64,000 bases of DNA from Acanthacorydalis orientalis (GCA_034766995.1 CM068322.1:21263245-21327244); one strand, 5' to 3'. Numbered from the stretch's first letter, positions 11,424-24,445 are shown. Made by a program: numbers and translations. The notes: generated by a model not told the origin, from the sequence alone.

Positions 11424-12149
11424 TTTTGCAATAACACATTTTGACAATCAATAAATGAACTGATTTAGTTTTATTGACCATTTTGTAATGTTATTTTTTC
11501 AAATCGTTTTACGTTACATTACATCAAAATAAATCCTTTTACGATCTTTTTCACTTTTCGTTTCGTTCGTTTTGATCCAATTTACTATATCTTCTTAAAA
11601 ATTGTTTTTTCTCTATCGAATAAACTTTATTTTTTTTAAGGAAAAGGGATTATTCAACGCTATATATAATAAAACTTTAAATATGTCGTTTAATTTACAA
11701 TACGTTTACTACAAATTGATAAATGAGATAATATTTTTTGGATACTTGTTTTATATAAATATATAAAATATTTCAACAAAAGATAATATACGATTAATAT
11801 TTACATAAATTATTTTCAATATCAATTATATTTAAAAATGAAAATATAATAACACTTAATGTTACTGAAAAATATTAAATATAAGTGTGACAAGAACAAA
11901 GTATTTTTGAAATAAAATTTATAAACAGGTGTTTTGAATATCAAAAGCTAATATTTAGGTTTTAGCTTTTAACGTGTGTATAATAATAGCTTACAGTGTT
12001 ACTGTGTCTTAAAACCCCAAATTACTAATTCATATGCTACAAACAAGAGAGGAAGACATATTGAATACATGTGTACAAGTTTAGTCGAAATATAAAGGCA
12101 CCTACGCACAGTTATATAAACTGAAAATGTTTATGTACTTTCACACTCA

Positions 12150-12154
<5 letters not shown>

Positions 12155-12205
<51 letters not shown>
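12155..12205. repeat. (TA)n microsatellite
   Basis: About 50 bases of uninterrupted TA repeats. Confidence 0.95.
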
Positions 12206-12209
<4 letters not shown>

Positions 12210-13204
12210 TTTATGAATGATAAGAATAATTCGTAAAGTTCCAAATATAAGATCTAAAAATTATATTACTTTATTAATGAAGTAAAAATTTAAAGCATAA
12301 ATTATATTTATTAATAAAAATATTTTCGTAAATTTTAATATAATTACGGAAAATATATATAAATTTCCTAACACAAGAGATAGTTTTCATTTATACATAC
12401 ATAAAATAAAACTGTGTTTTTATTCAATAATTTTTTTTATTTTTGACTAGAAACATAAACGTTATTTTTATTTTCTTTATTGTTTCGTAATTTTTTTTAA
12501 ATGATAAGAATCCGTTCATACACATCGGTAATTTTAGATAAATTCGGTTTAGTTTCATATTAAACTAGTACATACAAATATATATATATATATATAAGTA
12601 AACTAGAGAATGAATTAAAAAATAAAATTTACAACAATAACAATAAAAGTTCCACAAATACAAGGAAACTATTCACGTACTTCACAATAGTAAATATATA
12701 TATCAAATATTGTTTATACTATCAACATCATTATTCATAGTAAAATCTCATATTTCACTTATTTCAATGTATTCACCAGGTATGCATATATATGCTATAT
12801 ATATGCTATTTTTCCAATAATCAACTTTTTTTAATTTTATTGTTAAATATAATTAAACAGGCGTGTTTCCTAATTTAGCTACTTTTTTTAATAAATAGAC
12901 TTTATACTACATACTTTGGAATTAATTTACACTTTTATTATTGATATTATTCGTGAGGTCTGTTCAATTGTTATCACTGGCATATAATACAATTTATTAA
13001 ATGTTTTCTAAGTAATTTTTGTTCATTTTTATTATTTTGTCGCAAATTGACACCATTTTGATTCAGTACTTTTTTATACTCGTGTGTCTTTTTCTGTTAT
13101 TTTACTTATTTAAATGTTAATATAATATTTATTTAATTCATTATTGCTTGTTTTTATGTATATGATCTGTTGATATATTATTCTTTTTTACTGAATCTTG
13201 TGAG

Positions 13205-13330
13205 ATCATTGTTAATGTATTCTGCTAACACTGTTTTCGTCTCTTAAACTATCTTCAGATACCTTACTGATACTTTATCAAACTGCAGGAAGATAGCTGA
13301 GAGCCTAAACTAATTGTAGTAAAATATATA
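13205..13330. repeat. R1 foldback repeat, diverged copy
   Basis: The blocks AACACTGTTTTCGTCTC and AACTATCTTCAGATACC are followed by an opposing GGAAGATAGCTGAGAG. They can pair as the two arms of the R1 palindrome (ACTATCTTC with GAAGATAG). It is more diverged than the copies at 28888 and 32547. Confidence 0.4.
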
Positions 13331-13963
13331 AACATTGGTTCAATAAAATTTAGTCAAAGAGGATAGTACTGTATTCTCAAATTATAGATTTAATAGATTA
13401 CATATTTATTCCAGATAGTATTACAGTAAATAAAATATACCACTTCTAAGTTTTAAATCGTATATAAAACAAAATTAAAATCTAAAATAAATATATACTA
13501 GATCGCAAAAAAATCATCTGTTGTAACTTCCATGATTATTCATAAACTAATGAATACAAATGTAATAAACATTCTGCGCTACAAAACAACTATTTTTTCT
13601 CGTTCAATACACTATTATTTCTGTTTATTAATATGGTACTGAAATAAAAGCGATTTACCAACTGAGCAAAAATATTTCAAATGAAGTCAGTCAATAGGAA
13701 TGTATTTAAAAATCTATATTTAATCCAATTTAACCATAAATCCAACTTTGAAAAAACTTTTTTTAAAAAAATTGTTCACTGAAATATAATAAATTTCCTT
13801 AAAATAATAAAATCTATTTATATTATCTTTTCATTAAAACAAAATACTGAGTATTTAATCTATAAATTATAACACATGAATATTATCTCTGAACAAAATA
13901 CTTCCAAGATTTGAATTTATTCGAAAATTAGCTTTCATATATACAAGTAAACATACATATGTT

Positions 13964-13981
13964 TATATATATATATATATT

Positions 13982-14026
<45 letters not shown>
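13964..14026. repeat. (AT)n microsatellite
   Basis: AT dinucleotides with one TTTATATACAT interruption near 13981. Confidence 0.95.
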
Positions 14027-14032
<6 letters not shown>

Positions 14033-14338
14033 TGTATGATATAATAAAAAGCCTTGTTCTTGTGTTACGCTTTTAACATTAAAGTCAGTTTTCGAGTTAC
14101 GGCCAGATGGTAACTCCTAGATTAATACATAAAATGTCCTTCCTTTATATATTCGCACTAATAAGACAACAACTTTCAAATATGTCTTGTCCCATCCCGA
14201 ACAAACCAATTCTAAATCCACGTAATGAAAGCATTATCGTGTCAAAACAGGGTTTAATAGTACAGAAGTTTCCTAGAGATATATGAATGTTTTTTTCCAT
14301 ATTAATGAAAATAAGGTAACATTAAATAATTAAATCTG

Positions 14339-14403
14339 TTATATATATATATATTATATATATATATTATATATATTATATATATATATGTGTGTGTGTG
14401 TGT
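14339..14403. repeat. Compound (AT)n/(TTATATA)n/(TG)n microsatellite
   Basis: AT runs are broken at short intervals by TTA, giving blocks such as ATATTATATATATATATTAT, and end in (GT)n. Confidence 0.9.
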
Positions 14404-14695
14404 ATTATAATGGTACATTTAGTTTAAATTTCAAAGTTACAATATAATTTTGCATAAAGTCCCAAGGCTAAATATTTACTGAAAGTTACACGACGAAAAC
14501 ACAAGAAAATCTAACCATTGAAAACATACTGATATAACCTAATCTAATGTCAGCTTTCATTCACCGACGGAAATCATTTGCCTTAAAATATTAATTAACA
14601 CGACAGGAAAGTGCAATGTCAAAGACAATGAACGTAACAAAGACATCGAATAACCGAACACCGTGGTTCCTATATTGTAATGAAACAGAGGTCGA

Positions 14696-14809
14696 CTAAC
14701 ACAACGTCTCTGATGATATCCATGAAATCCATGGCTTTGCCATCAGTCCTCGGGGGCGTCGAGTGTCACGACGAGGCGTGATAAAGCCAACGATGTGCCC
14801 TCTACACAT
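14696..14809 (-). other. Short leader ORF of 37 codons downstream of a candidate promoter
   Basis: The first ATG downstream of the candidate minus-strand initiator at 14867 (58 bases on) opens a 37-codon frame. It begins MCRGHIVGFITPRRD and ends ISSETLC, followed by TAG at 14698-14696. It lies in a GC-richer block and is Arg-rich. I recognise no domain. It might be the beginning of a first exon whose true continuation is spliced, an upstream ORF, or no gene at all. I found no convincing splice donor in the next few hundred bases. Confidence 0.2.
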
Positions 14810-14859
14810 CTTGGTTTGCGGCTAGCGGCGACGTCGAATAAGACGGAACTCGGTTGTCA

Positions 14860-14902
14860 CTTGAACTGACAGTTTAGCGTCCCGAAGATAAAATTTATAA
14901 GG
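14860..14902 (-). promoter_or_regulatory. Candidate minus-strand TATA/initiator core promoter
   Basis: On the minus strand TATAAAT begins at 14899, and the arthropod-type initiator TCAGTT places its A (+1) at 14867. The first T of the TATA box is therefore at -32, which is the canonical spacing. The initiator is followed by a CpG-containing leader about 150 bases long. No clear downstream element is seen at +28. TATA-like words are common in this AT-rich window, so the evidence is the combination of exact spacing, initiator match and the abrupt GC-rich leader. Confidence 0.4.
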
Positions 14903-15686
14903 CCGTGCTATTATACAGACAACTAAGACTTTACGGATTTTTATTAATACTTTAAGAACAGAAGACAATTTGTTCTCGTTATATTACCGATCTCATTAAA
15001 ATTTATAATTAATACGACACGATACAAGGTATACGTGTAACCACAGTAATTATAAAAATGTTAGATGTTTCTCTACGCTGAAATTAATAATTAGTCTAAA
15101 AATTTAATTATAATAGTAAGTATTTCTTTCTACGGAGTTTTTCTACTCATTTACGAATTTCAATTTAAATGTAATGAGAAAAATTAATATTTTTATTTTT
15201 ATTTAAATATAAACAAACATACATTAACATTTATATATATATATATATACATATATAAACAAAAACTAATAAAAAAATAATAAATCTACTTTGTTACCTT
15301 CAGATTTAAACTTTAGACAAATAGATTTTAATATATACAACGTTTGGAAATTCAAAAATGAGTGAATAATTTATTGTAATTTCTTAAGGAAACATCTTTT
15401 GTAGACAACATTAACAATTCACCTCCATCAAAAGATACAGAGACTTGTTTATTTACTAAAAAAACGAAATACATAATCACAAATTTTTTAAAATATTAAA
15501 TTTGTTATTTGTTTGAAGACATGAAATAAGATAAAATATTTTTTTCCTGAATTTAAAGGAACAATTTACCTTTGAACTGAATTTCATCCAATGAATAAAC
15601 AACATTTATTTAAATATTATTTTTACTTCAGAACCAAAGAAACCGTAATTCGAGATATACTTTTTATAAAGTGTTTACTTACTTAT

Positions 15687-15689
<3 letters not shown>

Positions 15690-15745
<56 letters not shown>
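15690..15745. repeat. (AT)n microsatellite
   Basis: About 55 bases of pure AT repeats. Confidence 0.95.
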
Positions 15746-15746
<1 letters not shown>

Positions 15747-18280
15747 GTAAAAATATATTTGTATATATAAAATTTAAATACTGAATTAAAAATATCTTTC
15801 ATTTTTGTAATAATTTTTCATTACAAAATAGTTTTTCGTAATGAATTTTAATTCGAAATTTAAATATTTTTTAAGAAGACTCGAGGTTTAATAATTTGTT
15901 TCGAAATTTATACGAAATATCCAGTTACAAGACTTTCAAGATAATACTTTTTACTTAAAATATACAAAATTATACAAATATAATGTATACGTTTAGAAAC
16001 AAAATATCTTGTTATACAAATGTAACAAAAATAGAACTTTGTACAAATAAATATTGTATAATAAAGGCAGTTAATATTTTATTCAAATTACATTTATTCA
16101 AAATACATTACTTTTATTTAAAATCAGAAATGTAATTAGTTTAATAACGAAAAATATAATATTCTCTAAAACTAATTTTGATCTCATAACCAATTGATTG
16201 AATAATGAGCCAAAACGAAACTGATTATTATTCTGAATTGGGTCACTTGAAAAATATTACAAGTAAATTATTATAAATACTGATCTTTTTTTTCTTGATT
16301 TAAATTAATAAAAATAACACTAAAATCCAATTTTAAATTATTATATAATTATGCTTATCTACTTTCCTTTGAATCACTTGTATAGTATTCTTCTACAGCA
16401 CAAGTAATTCCATTAGAAAAAAATTGGGATACATCAAGGATATCATAAAATATACAAGATAATATAAATTTAAATTGTTAGTCTCAAAAATAGGAACTTA
16501 AATTAAGACAAATGCATAAACTGGGTATTTAAAAATTCTGTTCGAAGATAATAACTAAAAATAAGTACAACTTTACGATATACAGTAAACGTGAGGTTAA
16601 ATGTTTATAAGTTTAATTTAATTTCCATTCAAAAATAACTTTTATTCAACTTAAAAAACCATTTTTTTTATTCTAAATGTTCCATAAATTATTACAATCA
16701 TTTTTTTTAATATTTATTACGATGCGGATGATCTTTTTCTTCAAATGCTGTATTGAGGCACAGAAAAATCTGTACACAATTCAAATTTTTCATGAAATTG
16801 TCAATAATAAACTATAAATAAATCTAGTCTATATAATTTAAAATAAAACTTTGCCATATTTCAAAATAATTTCTTTTATATCAGCATTTAAAACGATATT
16901 ACATTGAAAAAATATTCCTTAATCACAAAAAACTATAACAAAAACGTTACCAATACATAAATATTTTTGAGAAATATATTCGAATATCTACATTTGACGA
17001 TTATGATCCTCTAAAGATGAATGTGGAAAAATATAAAGAAAAAAATTCTAGGAACTTACAGTTATTGAAATCTAGATCTCGATAATATTTGGAACCGATT
17101 ATATCGAAAAATAAAAATAATATAATGGCATTACTAGATTTATTAGATTTAAATAAATATTACAATTCATTCTTGTACGTTTTTGAAATATTGTATACTT
17201 TACTTGATTCGAAAAAACATAAGTTAATATAATTTCAGTTCAATAATATGATAAAAAGCTATATTTAAACACAAGTATAATAATTTAAAAATGTATATCA
17301 TTAAGACATAATTATTTTTATATCGATTAATTAAATTTAATTTGATTAGTCTAGTGTCAGGAAGCAATTGATTATAATTTGATTTTTACGTGACTGCTTG
17401 AATAATACCTTATTTAACACACATGTTTATCAACTTTCTTGATTTTTCATAATATAATTAGAAATATTATTATTAAAGAAAAAAATAATAGCACTAAAAA
17501 TAAACTACTTCAATAATTCATCACTTATTGATCGAATTTGAAACGTTAATGTGTTTATAAAAACATAAATATGAAGAGAAAACATATAATATAAAGAGAG
17601 AGAGATATAAAAAGTTGAAAGTGTAAAACAAAGCTTTTGTTAAAATAACCTTACTAATAGTCATGTTTAAAAGAAGATTTTATAAAAAAAATCTAATATC
17701 AACACAAATACAAACCGTTCTTTGATATTTTTTAACAGAAAATTATTTACTTTATAAAATCTTCTTTAAAATTTCCCACGCATCATTTTTTTACCAAAAT
17801 ATTCGGCTATAGATTATTATTAATTTTGATAACTCGTCTGTGCACTTCGATGGCATAGCCATTATCCAATGAAATAAACACATATTTTTCCACGATTTTT
17901 TCTAGAAAATTTCTGTGCAATTTATATCTTTCAATTTTTGTATTGCTTAATTTTTCATCTGTTTATTCTGACAGTTTTTCATTGAAATGCACGAAAGTCA
18001 AATAAAAAAAAAACAGTGCATGAAACTCTCTCGCATTAGAAGTAAGACTTCTTATCATCTTTTTTTAAATATCAAAACCGTTAATTATTCTTGGTGTGAA
18101 TAAGTTTTATGATACTAAGATTACGAGACGGTAATTCGATATATAAATTAAGTAAACATAACGAAATTAAATTAAACTGTTTAATCTTTATTCATCAATA
18201 CCTATCGATTCGTACTCTAAGAATGTCAACAACACAAAACAACGCTTCATAAATAGATTGTATATTATACAAGTGTAGTA
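15746..18280. other. Extremely AT-rich DNA, no supported gene
   Basis: No gene, long frame or clear element is visible. Near 17848-17880 the words CGATGGCATAGCCATTATCC and AATGAAATAAAC resemble the beginning of an R2 copy, but the rest of the family does not follow. Confidence 0.5.
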
Positions 18281-18284
18281 GACT

Positions 18285-18450
18285 GCGAAAGCGCTCAGCC
18301 TACACTACGTACACGGGAAGTATCCACTGCGCAAGCGCATGACGTGAACGAGGTAGAGAGAGTAGAAACGTTTCCTCTTCACTCGACTCAAGGCTTCGCG
18401 CTGGAGGAAACGTTTCATTTTTCATCAAGCTCGAGCAAATTTACGCTACT
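18285..18450. promoter_or_regulatory. CpG-rich promoter-like block with NRF-1-like and CRE-like sites
   Basis: This block has many CpGs in an otherwise CpG-poor region. TGCGCAAGCGCA (18328-18339) differs by one base from the palindromic NRF-1 consensus. TGACGTG (18340-18346), a CRE half site, abuts it. CGGGAAGT nearby resembles an ETS site. GAAACGTTTCCTC (18365-18377) recurs inverted as GAGGAAACGTTTC (18404-18416). No TATA box or initiator at good spacing was found on either strand, and no coding exon is recognised beside it. It could be a TATA-less promoter, an enhancer or the GC-rich end of a mobile element. Confidence 0.35.
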
Positions 18451-20240
18451 GTGGCTATAGAAGTTTCACTTCAATAAACAATAATAAATTATAGAACAAT
18501 TTCTAAGAAAAACCAAGAATCTCTTCGGTCACATTTCCTTTAGAGGACTTTTGTATTCAAAAAATTCTGAATGTTATTCGGATCTGTAGCTATTATTAAT
18601 TTTGGAAAAATGTTATCGCCTCCTACGATTCTACTTCACTAAATTTAAGCCAAAATATGGCTATTACCTAAAATTGTCATAAGAAGAACAACTTTTGTAG
18701 TGTATACAGAATAGTTCATTTACCAAAACTACAATTGCGATTTGGCTATATCTTTCACGACATTTTTAAACAGTAAATGGATAATTCTAGTATGAATTAC
18801 AAAATCATCAAAACCTAATAGAACGATGATACCATGACGTGAAATTGCACAAAAGCTTTAAAACGAATAATCAATATAACTGAAAATTTTTGAACATAAA
18901 ATTTTCCTCGGTTTGTAGAATGAGTGTTTACCTAAATTAAAAAAAAAACCTATATTGTAATAAAATCTGAATTCATTAAGTGTTTAAGACAATTTCGTAC
19001 ATATTGAAAAATTTAACATATAAAAATCATTGTTTCAAATTCAGAAATCTAAGTAATATGTGTAAAATCATTTTTAAGCAGCTCTTTTGTGATTATAATC
19101 TTATCTTTAAAAATTATAATTTTTTACTTGTTCAGAACAAGAACTTCGACAAGAAGACTAAAAGTTAAAAAATATAGTATACATAATTGTCAGTAAAATA
19201 AAATTAGGTAATAAAAAATATATATTTAAATAAGTTTTATATGATATTAAATTATAAAAAAATTTAAATCAATAACACGTTTTTACATATATGAAATATT
19301 ACATGATTTAAAATAAATAAAATACAATGAATACAGTATTATATATTTTAATTAAAATAATGTTTATATATATATATATATTTGTATGCAAAAAAAATCA
19401 AATAGCTAATAAATATTCATAACATGAGAGGCTTAATTCATAAATGATCTTTAAAATCTTTTTGAAAGTATGAACAGAAGAAAAGAAAAGTAATTTTTCT
19501 TTTGTAAATGCGAAAGATATAAAAAGTATGTGTAGTGCTTTTTATATCTCATCAAAAGATATAAACTATATTAAAAGGAAAGTAATATAAAAATAATGAT
19601 CGGAAAAATATTTAAATTGAAAACAGTGTGACGTAAGCACTGCGTACGAGAAAATACTCGATTTACGTTGAAACATATTTAAAAAGTAAATCAATCGAAT
19701 CGAAAGCACGGATAATGTAAAGAAAATAAGTTATTACTTCCGGGTGTATAACAAACAGGTAATTACTCTGAGCAATTTTATTGTCGAACAAAACAGTCTT
19801 TTCAATCTACAAAGAGTGGAGAGAAAGTCATCGTTCGACGAGCAGAAACGTAACTAAGTTTACGACTTCCAAAGTGTTTGGAACAACTCCTTTATCCTGA
19901 ACGCATTTCCAAAGATTAAATCTAAGTATCACCGGTACAGACAAGTGTGTTAACTTTCTTACGATAAAAGCACGACTAATGGATGATTAACTCAATAGTC
20001 GAGCTAATTAAGAAGACGCGAAGGGATTCTTCCAAGCATGTATGTGATTCTTAACATCGATATCGTAAAATTAATCGATTTCTCAACTTTCACAAGTTCG
20101 ATGTTGCAAACTTTTCAACGTTTACTTTTATGTTTTATTATTTCTGTTGATTTTAAACGAGATATATATCCAGTTATAGTTGCCATAGATTTTTATTCTT
20201 GACTCCAAACCGAAAATAAACGATGTAACTACGTATACAA
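18451..20240. other. AT-rich DNA with a less biased part, no supported gene
   Basis: No gene is seen. The part at about 19620-20060 contains more complex, CpG-bearing sequence than its surroundings, with no recognised motif. A short (TA)n tract lies near 19367. Confidence 0.4.
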
Positions 20241-20243
20241 AAT

Positions 20244-20794
20244 TAGGTTACTAAGAAAATAATTGCGGTTTTTGTTTCCTGAATTCTAACCTTAATTCTT
20301 TTCAATGAAAGTGTCATTTCATCGTGTTTATATTAATATCATTTTAAAATGCATTTTTCAGTCTGTATTTTAGCAACATCGAGTTTAGTTTATTTACTAA
20401 CTGTATTTCAAATTAGGCTATTGAATTAAAGATGGAAAAGAAATAAATAAGTGCATTTTTTGTAAGAGTTCAAAACGGATTCTGAAGCAGTAGAAACTGG
20501 TTATGAACTAAACGATGCTTTTGGTGTGAGTACTGTTAAAAGACATGGTGCAACGGTGGTTCCAAAAAATTCTAGAAGATGAGAAAGGTCGTGGACGTCC
20601 TTCTTCAGTTCATAACAACCAACTGAAAGGAGTTAGTTGAATCAGAACCATGGACAACAATTCGAGAGCTTACACAATAGGCGTTAGTCATGCAACAGTT
20701 CTCGACCACTTAAAACAGCTAAGAAAATCAAAAAGCTTGATAAAATGGATGCCGCACGAACCAACTAAACCAAAATTATTTTTCTACTAACCTA
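20244..20794 (+). mobile_element. Internally deleted mariner element with Hsmar1/cecropia-like ends
   Basis: The left end TTAGGTTACTAAGAAAATAA (from 20243), continuing TTGCGGTTTTTG, matches the style of the Hsmar1/MADE1 terminal repeat. The complement of the right end (20795 backwards) is TTAGGTTAGTAGAAAAATAA. Over the first 24 bases about 19 agree. A TA sits at both ends, as expected of mariner target sites. Inside lies only the N-terminal DNA-binding part of a transposase. The catalytic domain, which should add roughly 0.7 kb, is missing, and the right terminal repeat follows almost directly. It is a deletion derivative that could only have moved in trans, and is now decayed. Confidence 0.8.
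20432..20771 (+). pseudogene. Mariner transposase N-terminal DNA-binding region, broken
   Basis: Pieces in different frames match the mariner transposase of the Hsmar1/SETMAR type. ELNDAFGVSTVKR corresponds to the first helix-turn-helix. RWFQKILEDEKGRGRPSSV corresponds to the segment before the GRP AT-hook-like motif. LDHLKQLRKSKSLIKWMPHE corresponds to the end of the second helix-turn-helix and the linker containing WVPHEL. There are frameshifts and stops between them (for example TGA after LKGVS). None of the three catalytic aspartates is present because the element is deleted after the linker. Confidence 0.75.
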
Positions 20795-20799
20795 ATATA

Positions 20800-21341
20800 T
20801 CATTAAATTAATAATATGATGTTATTTTCAAACAGTTACAATACGATATCAAATTTGGAGGAAACAAAATTCTCTTCTTATTTAAATACAATTTTACAAA
20901 ATTATTTCTTTTATTTTCCCGGAGAAAGGGTATACAGGTAGGAAAGGCAAATAAATTTATGGAAAAAATGTAATGTATTATCAAAAGAAAAAAAAGTTTT
21001 TCCAGAATATTTTTTTAAAAAATGCCCATATAATGTTTTAAACTACTGAAAACTCCCACTTTGAACTGATGTTCCATTCTACTTATTTCTTAAACATAGA
21101 TTTTATATTTTTGTTCTACTTAAGGAAACAACATAAGAGACATTTTCTTATTCTGACAGTAAAATTAAAAATGTATTCAACGATTGGCCAATGCTCTTGA
21201 ATAAAATCCATGTCCATATCAATAGAAAATATGCTATATGTTGCAAAAGAAAAATGCTATATTAAGAATCAAATGGCTAGTCTTGAAGACTTATAAATAA
21301 AAAATATCTTAACTTTATATTTTTTCATTCAAATCACTCTC
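20800..21341. other. AT-rich DNA, no supported gene
   Basis: Nothing beyond A/T-rich single-copy sequence is visible here. Confidence 0.5.
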
Positions 21342-21351
21342 ATATATATAC

Positions 21352-21415
<64 letters not shown>
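21342..21415. repeat. (TA)n with CATA interruptions
   Basis: Units of the form TATATATACATA repeat three to four times before a pure TA run, giving a higher-order microsatellite. Confidence 0.9.
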
Positions 21416-21418
<3 letters not shown>

Positions 21419-22195
21419 ATTATGTTTCTATACAAACTTATTACAATTTTTTGTCTGTAAGTTAATTACAAAATGAAGTTTCTACAGAATATGTATTTAT
21501 ATTTCTAGACGATTTTTTGCATACAAACAAGTTTCTATACCTTTTATACGAAATGAATTTTAATACGCTGTTTGATTCTGTCTTGCTGACTACATATAAC
21601 AAGAATTATGTTTTTAAAGTGCTATTTATGTAAATGTAATATTTTACTCGTTTATGAGTTTCTGGTGTATCAGTAAATTTTATAAAGTACTCAAATCATA
21701 TAATAGTTCAATAATAAATTGCATATAAAAGTAAATTTCATGTTTATTCACGTATTAATATGTCTAATAATGTAATTTTATGATTAAATTCTTATTAATG
21801 AAAAATATATTGAATTCTAAACAAGTACTCAGTTACACAAAAATTTTCTCAAAAGTAAATATTATATTTAATGTATTCTTGTATAGATTGCTGTTAATAG
21901 TGATTTGTTTTAAATATGTTTTTTTTTGTATTTTACTAATTATATATATTATAGATGTCATTTTAAAAATCATTATCAAAATATCTAACAAAAAAAAATC
22001 TGGTAGCAGAAGTTTCCATAATATAAGTCATTTTTAATTTTCACTTAAATTCTAATTTTATACTTTTCATAATTGGTATGTTGTTTTGGTGGTTCTTTTT
22101 CTTTACGAACAGCTGAATGATTGCTTTTGCAACCGGAATCGGTATAATTCAGAGAAGTTTTGAAGATTTCAAAATTCACTTAAAGATGGAAATCG

Positions 22196-22405
22196 TACCG
22201 TTTTAGGAATGAAAGAAATGTGCATTTTGACCCAAAAATGCATTTTGACTTCATAGACTCAAAGCCTTAATCTTTTTTCGACAAGGAAGTAGTCAGTTAC
22301 TCAACAAATAGAGCAAAATATATAAAATAATGAGGGATATTCCGAGGATTGAAATGTGAACATTCATTTTCTATAAAAAAGGCACCGAATTAATTTATGC
22401 ACCTA
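22196..22405 (-). mobile_element. R3 terminal-inverted-repeat element, partial reverse copy
   Basis: Read on the minus strand from 22405, this begins TAGGTGCATAAATTAATTCG, then GTGCCTTTTT, GAAAATGAATGTTC and a CCCTCATTATTTTATA block. It then matches the left part of the copy at 30517, including TCTATGAAGTC followed by AATGCATTTT. Similarity fades past about 22196, so only one end is recognised. The ends resemble Tc1/mariner termini flanked by TA. Confidence 0.5.
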
Positions 22406-22975
22406 ACACAAAGAAATATTCAAGTAAAAATAATTAGTATTCCAATTTTATATAATTACAAATGTTTTTTTAAATCCTTGTATCAATTTTATTTACTTAA
22501 AAAATCTTAAAAAATTAAATTAGTACAACTAACGTACACAATTTGAGATTTTTCTATGCTGACTGAAATCAATTCTCTATGAATTTTTACATGAAAAAAT
22601 GAATTAAACAATTCTTTAAATAAAAAAGTAAAAAATTACGCTTGAAGTTCTTGTATGTTTTTTCAAAGTAAGCATTAATAGTTTTAGTTTTCTAAATAAC
22701 TACATTTAGACATACACACACATTCTTTTATAATATTTATATTATAATTTAAGATATGCATATATAAATATTAATAAATAAATAAAAAACAATTCTTTCG
22801 TCAAATCTTGACTAGTGTTGATTGGAAAAAATAATTTCTATAATTTTTCAATATACCTTTTTAGTTACTTGCATTCCTAAATTATACATTCCATGCAAAA
22901 AAGCACACGTTACTTAAAACTTTAAACAGTTAAAAGGCACGGATTATGTACAGAAATATGTTATTTATTTCCTGC

Positions 22976-23027
22976 TATATATATATATATATACATATAT
23001 ACACCTATATACATATGAATATATATG

Positions 23028-23084
<57 letters not shown>
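22976..23084. repeat. (AT)n microsatellite, long
   Basis: AT repeats with ATACATATGAATA interruptions and a pure run of about 50 bases. Two Tyr-Ile ORFs on opposite strands overlap it and are artefacts. Confidence 0.95.
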
Positions 23085-23086
<2 letters not shown>

Positions 23087-24265
23087 TGTATTTAAAGAGC
23101 AAAACGTGTTTAATAACTACAAACCCACATAAACGAAAAATTGTCAATATTTTAAAAGACTTTTATGAGTACGTTATATATATAAACAGTAGTACACTTT
23201 TTTATATTCTCGTATATTTTGTGATAACAAATTTTGTAGAAGACATTTAACAAAAAGTCAAAAATATTTCATATACAACAACAAAAAATATGAAACAAAA
23301 GAATTTATCAAAAAATAATCTCGATACATAAGTACGATACGTTAAAAAAAGATACGCCCATCTCGGAAGTGAACTTATGACCTTTACGTTATTCTTTTTA
23401 TCTGATTAATGATACTATGATACAAAAGGGAAAATAAAAATACAGATACAAAAAAATTTTTAACAAAAAATAAACACAGGTCTTCGTTATTTTATACCAA
23501 TATTATAGAGGGTAATAGATTAACGTATTGCTTCATGTTTTCCGGTCTTTTTTTAATTGTAATTTATGTGAAACGGAATTTTTGATTAGCATAAATATTA
23601 AACGTTTTTCAATTATATCAAACAAAAATACAATATCAAAATGTCAATAGTTACTTTCTGTATGGTTGAATAAAAATAATTATTATGTAGTTGATTTTTT
23701 TTTTAGTAAAGCTGTTATTGTCACATCAAATAAATGAATGAATATATCAATTGGTTTTATAATTCTCTTTATACATTTTACAAAGGTGAACCTCACATTA
23801 ACACAAAATATCTTATACCTCTTTACCTGTAAATAATGGTATTCACACATCCTGGTTATACATTAAACAAATGTCATTGTTTTTACGATCAACCTGACCA
23901 TAAAAAAGTGAAAGGGTGTTACATACATTTTAAATATTTAATTATATTCTTTTTTAATGTCAAGCAGATCGATTGAAATTACAATGACAATCAAAAATAT
24001 AAAAATACATTATTTTCAGTAGAAGAATATTTATTTTTTTAGAATAATATTTTTAATGCTCTTTTCAATCCATTTAACAACATTATCGTTTTATAAAATG
24101 TTTTTTTTTACCTCAATAATAAATAATTTTTCGTCCAAATAAATAAAAAAATAACATTTATTTTGTATATTTCTTTTTAATTCCTATAATATATATTTTT
24201 GTGTTTAGTAACTATAATAACTTTAAAATCAATAATCTGTTTTTAAATAAAGTATTGTCTTTAAG
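23085..24265. other. AT-rich DNA, no supported gene
   Basis: No gene or element recognised. A plus-strand 73-codon frame over 23029-23250 starts inside the microsatellite and has no known motif. Confidence 0.5.
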
Positions 24266-24269
24266 ATTG

Positions 24270-24445
24270 CTTCGGTGGTCTTTATTATAAACAATCACAT
24301 GAATTTTTTATTTTTCATTACTAGTCTCAGCTGGCATACAATCAGGTAGATTTTAAATAACTTTACCTACAATCTACTTGAAACTAGCACATATGCAGAA
24401 ACTATTAACGGCAAATAGAAATTAGGACAAAGACTGCAATGATGA
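24270..24445. repeat. R1 foldback repeat, copy with both arms
   Basis: The left arm runs GGTGGTCTTTATTATAAACA, then ATTACTAGTCTCAGCTGG, then CATACAATCAGGTAGATT. The right arm, read on the complement from about 24445, runs GCAGTCTTTGTCCTAATTTC, then GCTAGTTTCAAGTAGATTG. Both arms follow the consensus seen at 32547 and 58997, and the centre is a short loop near 24355-24365. No coding potential. Confidence 0.6.
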
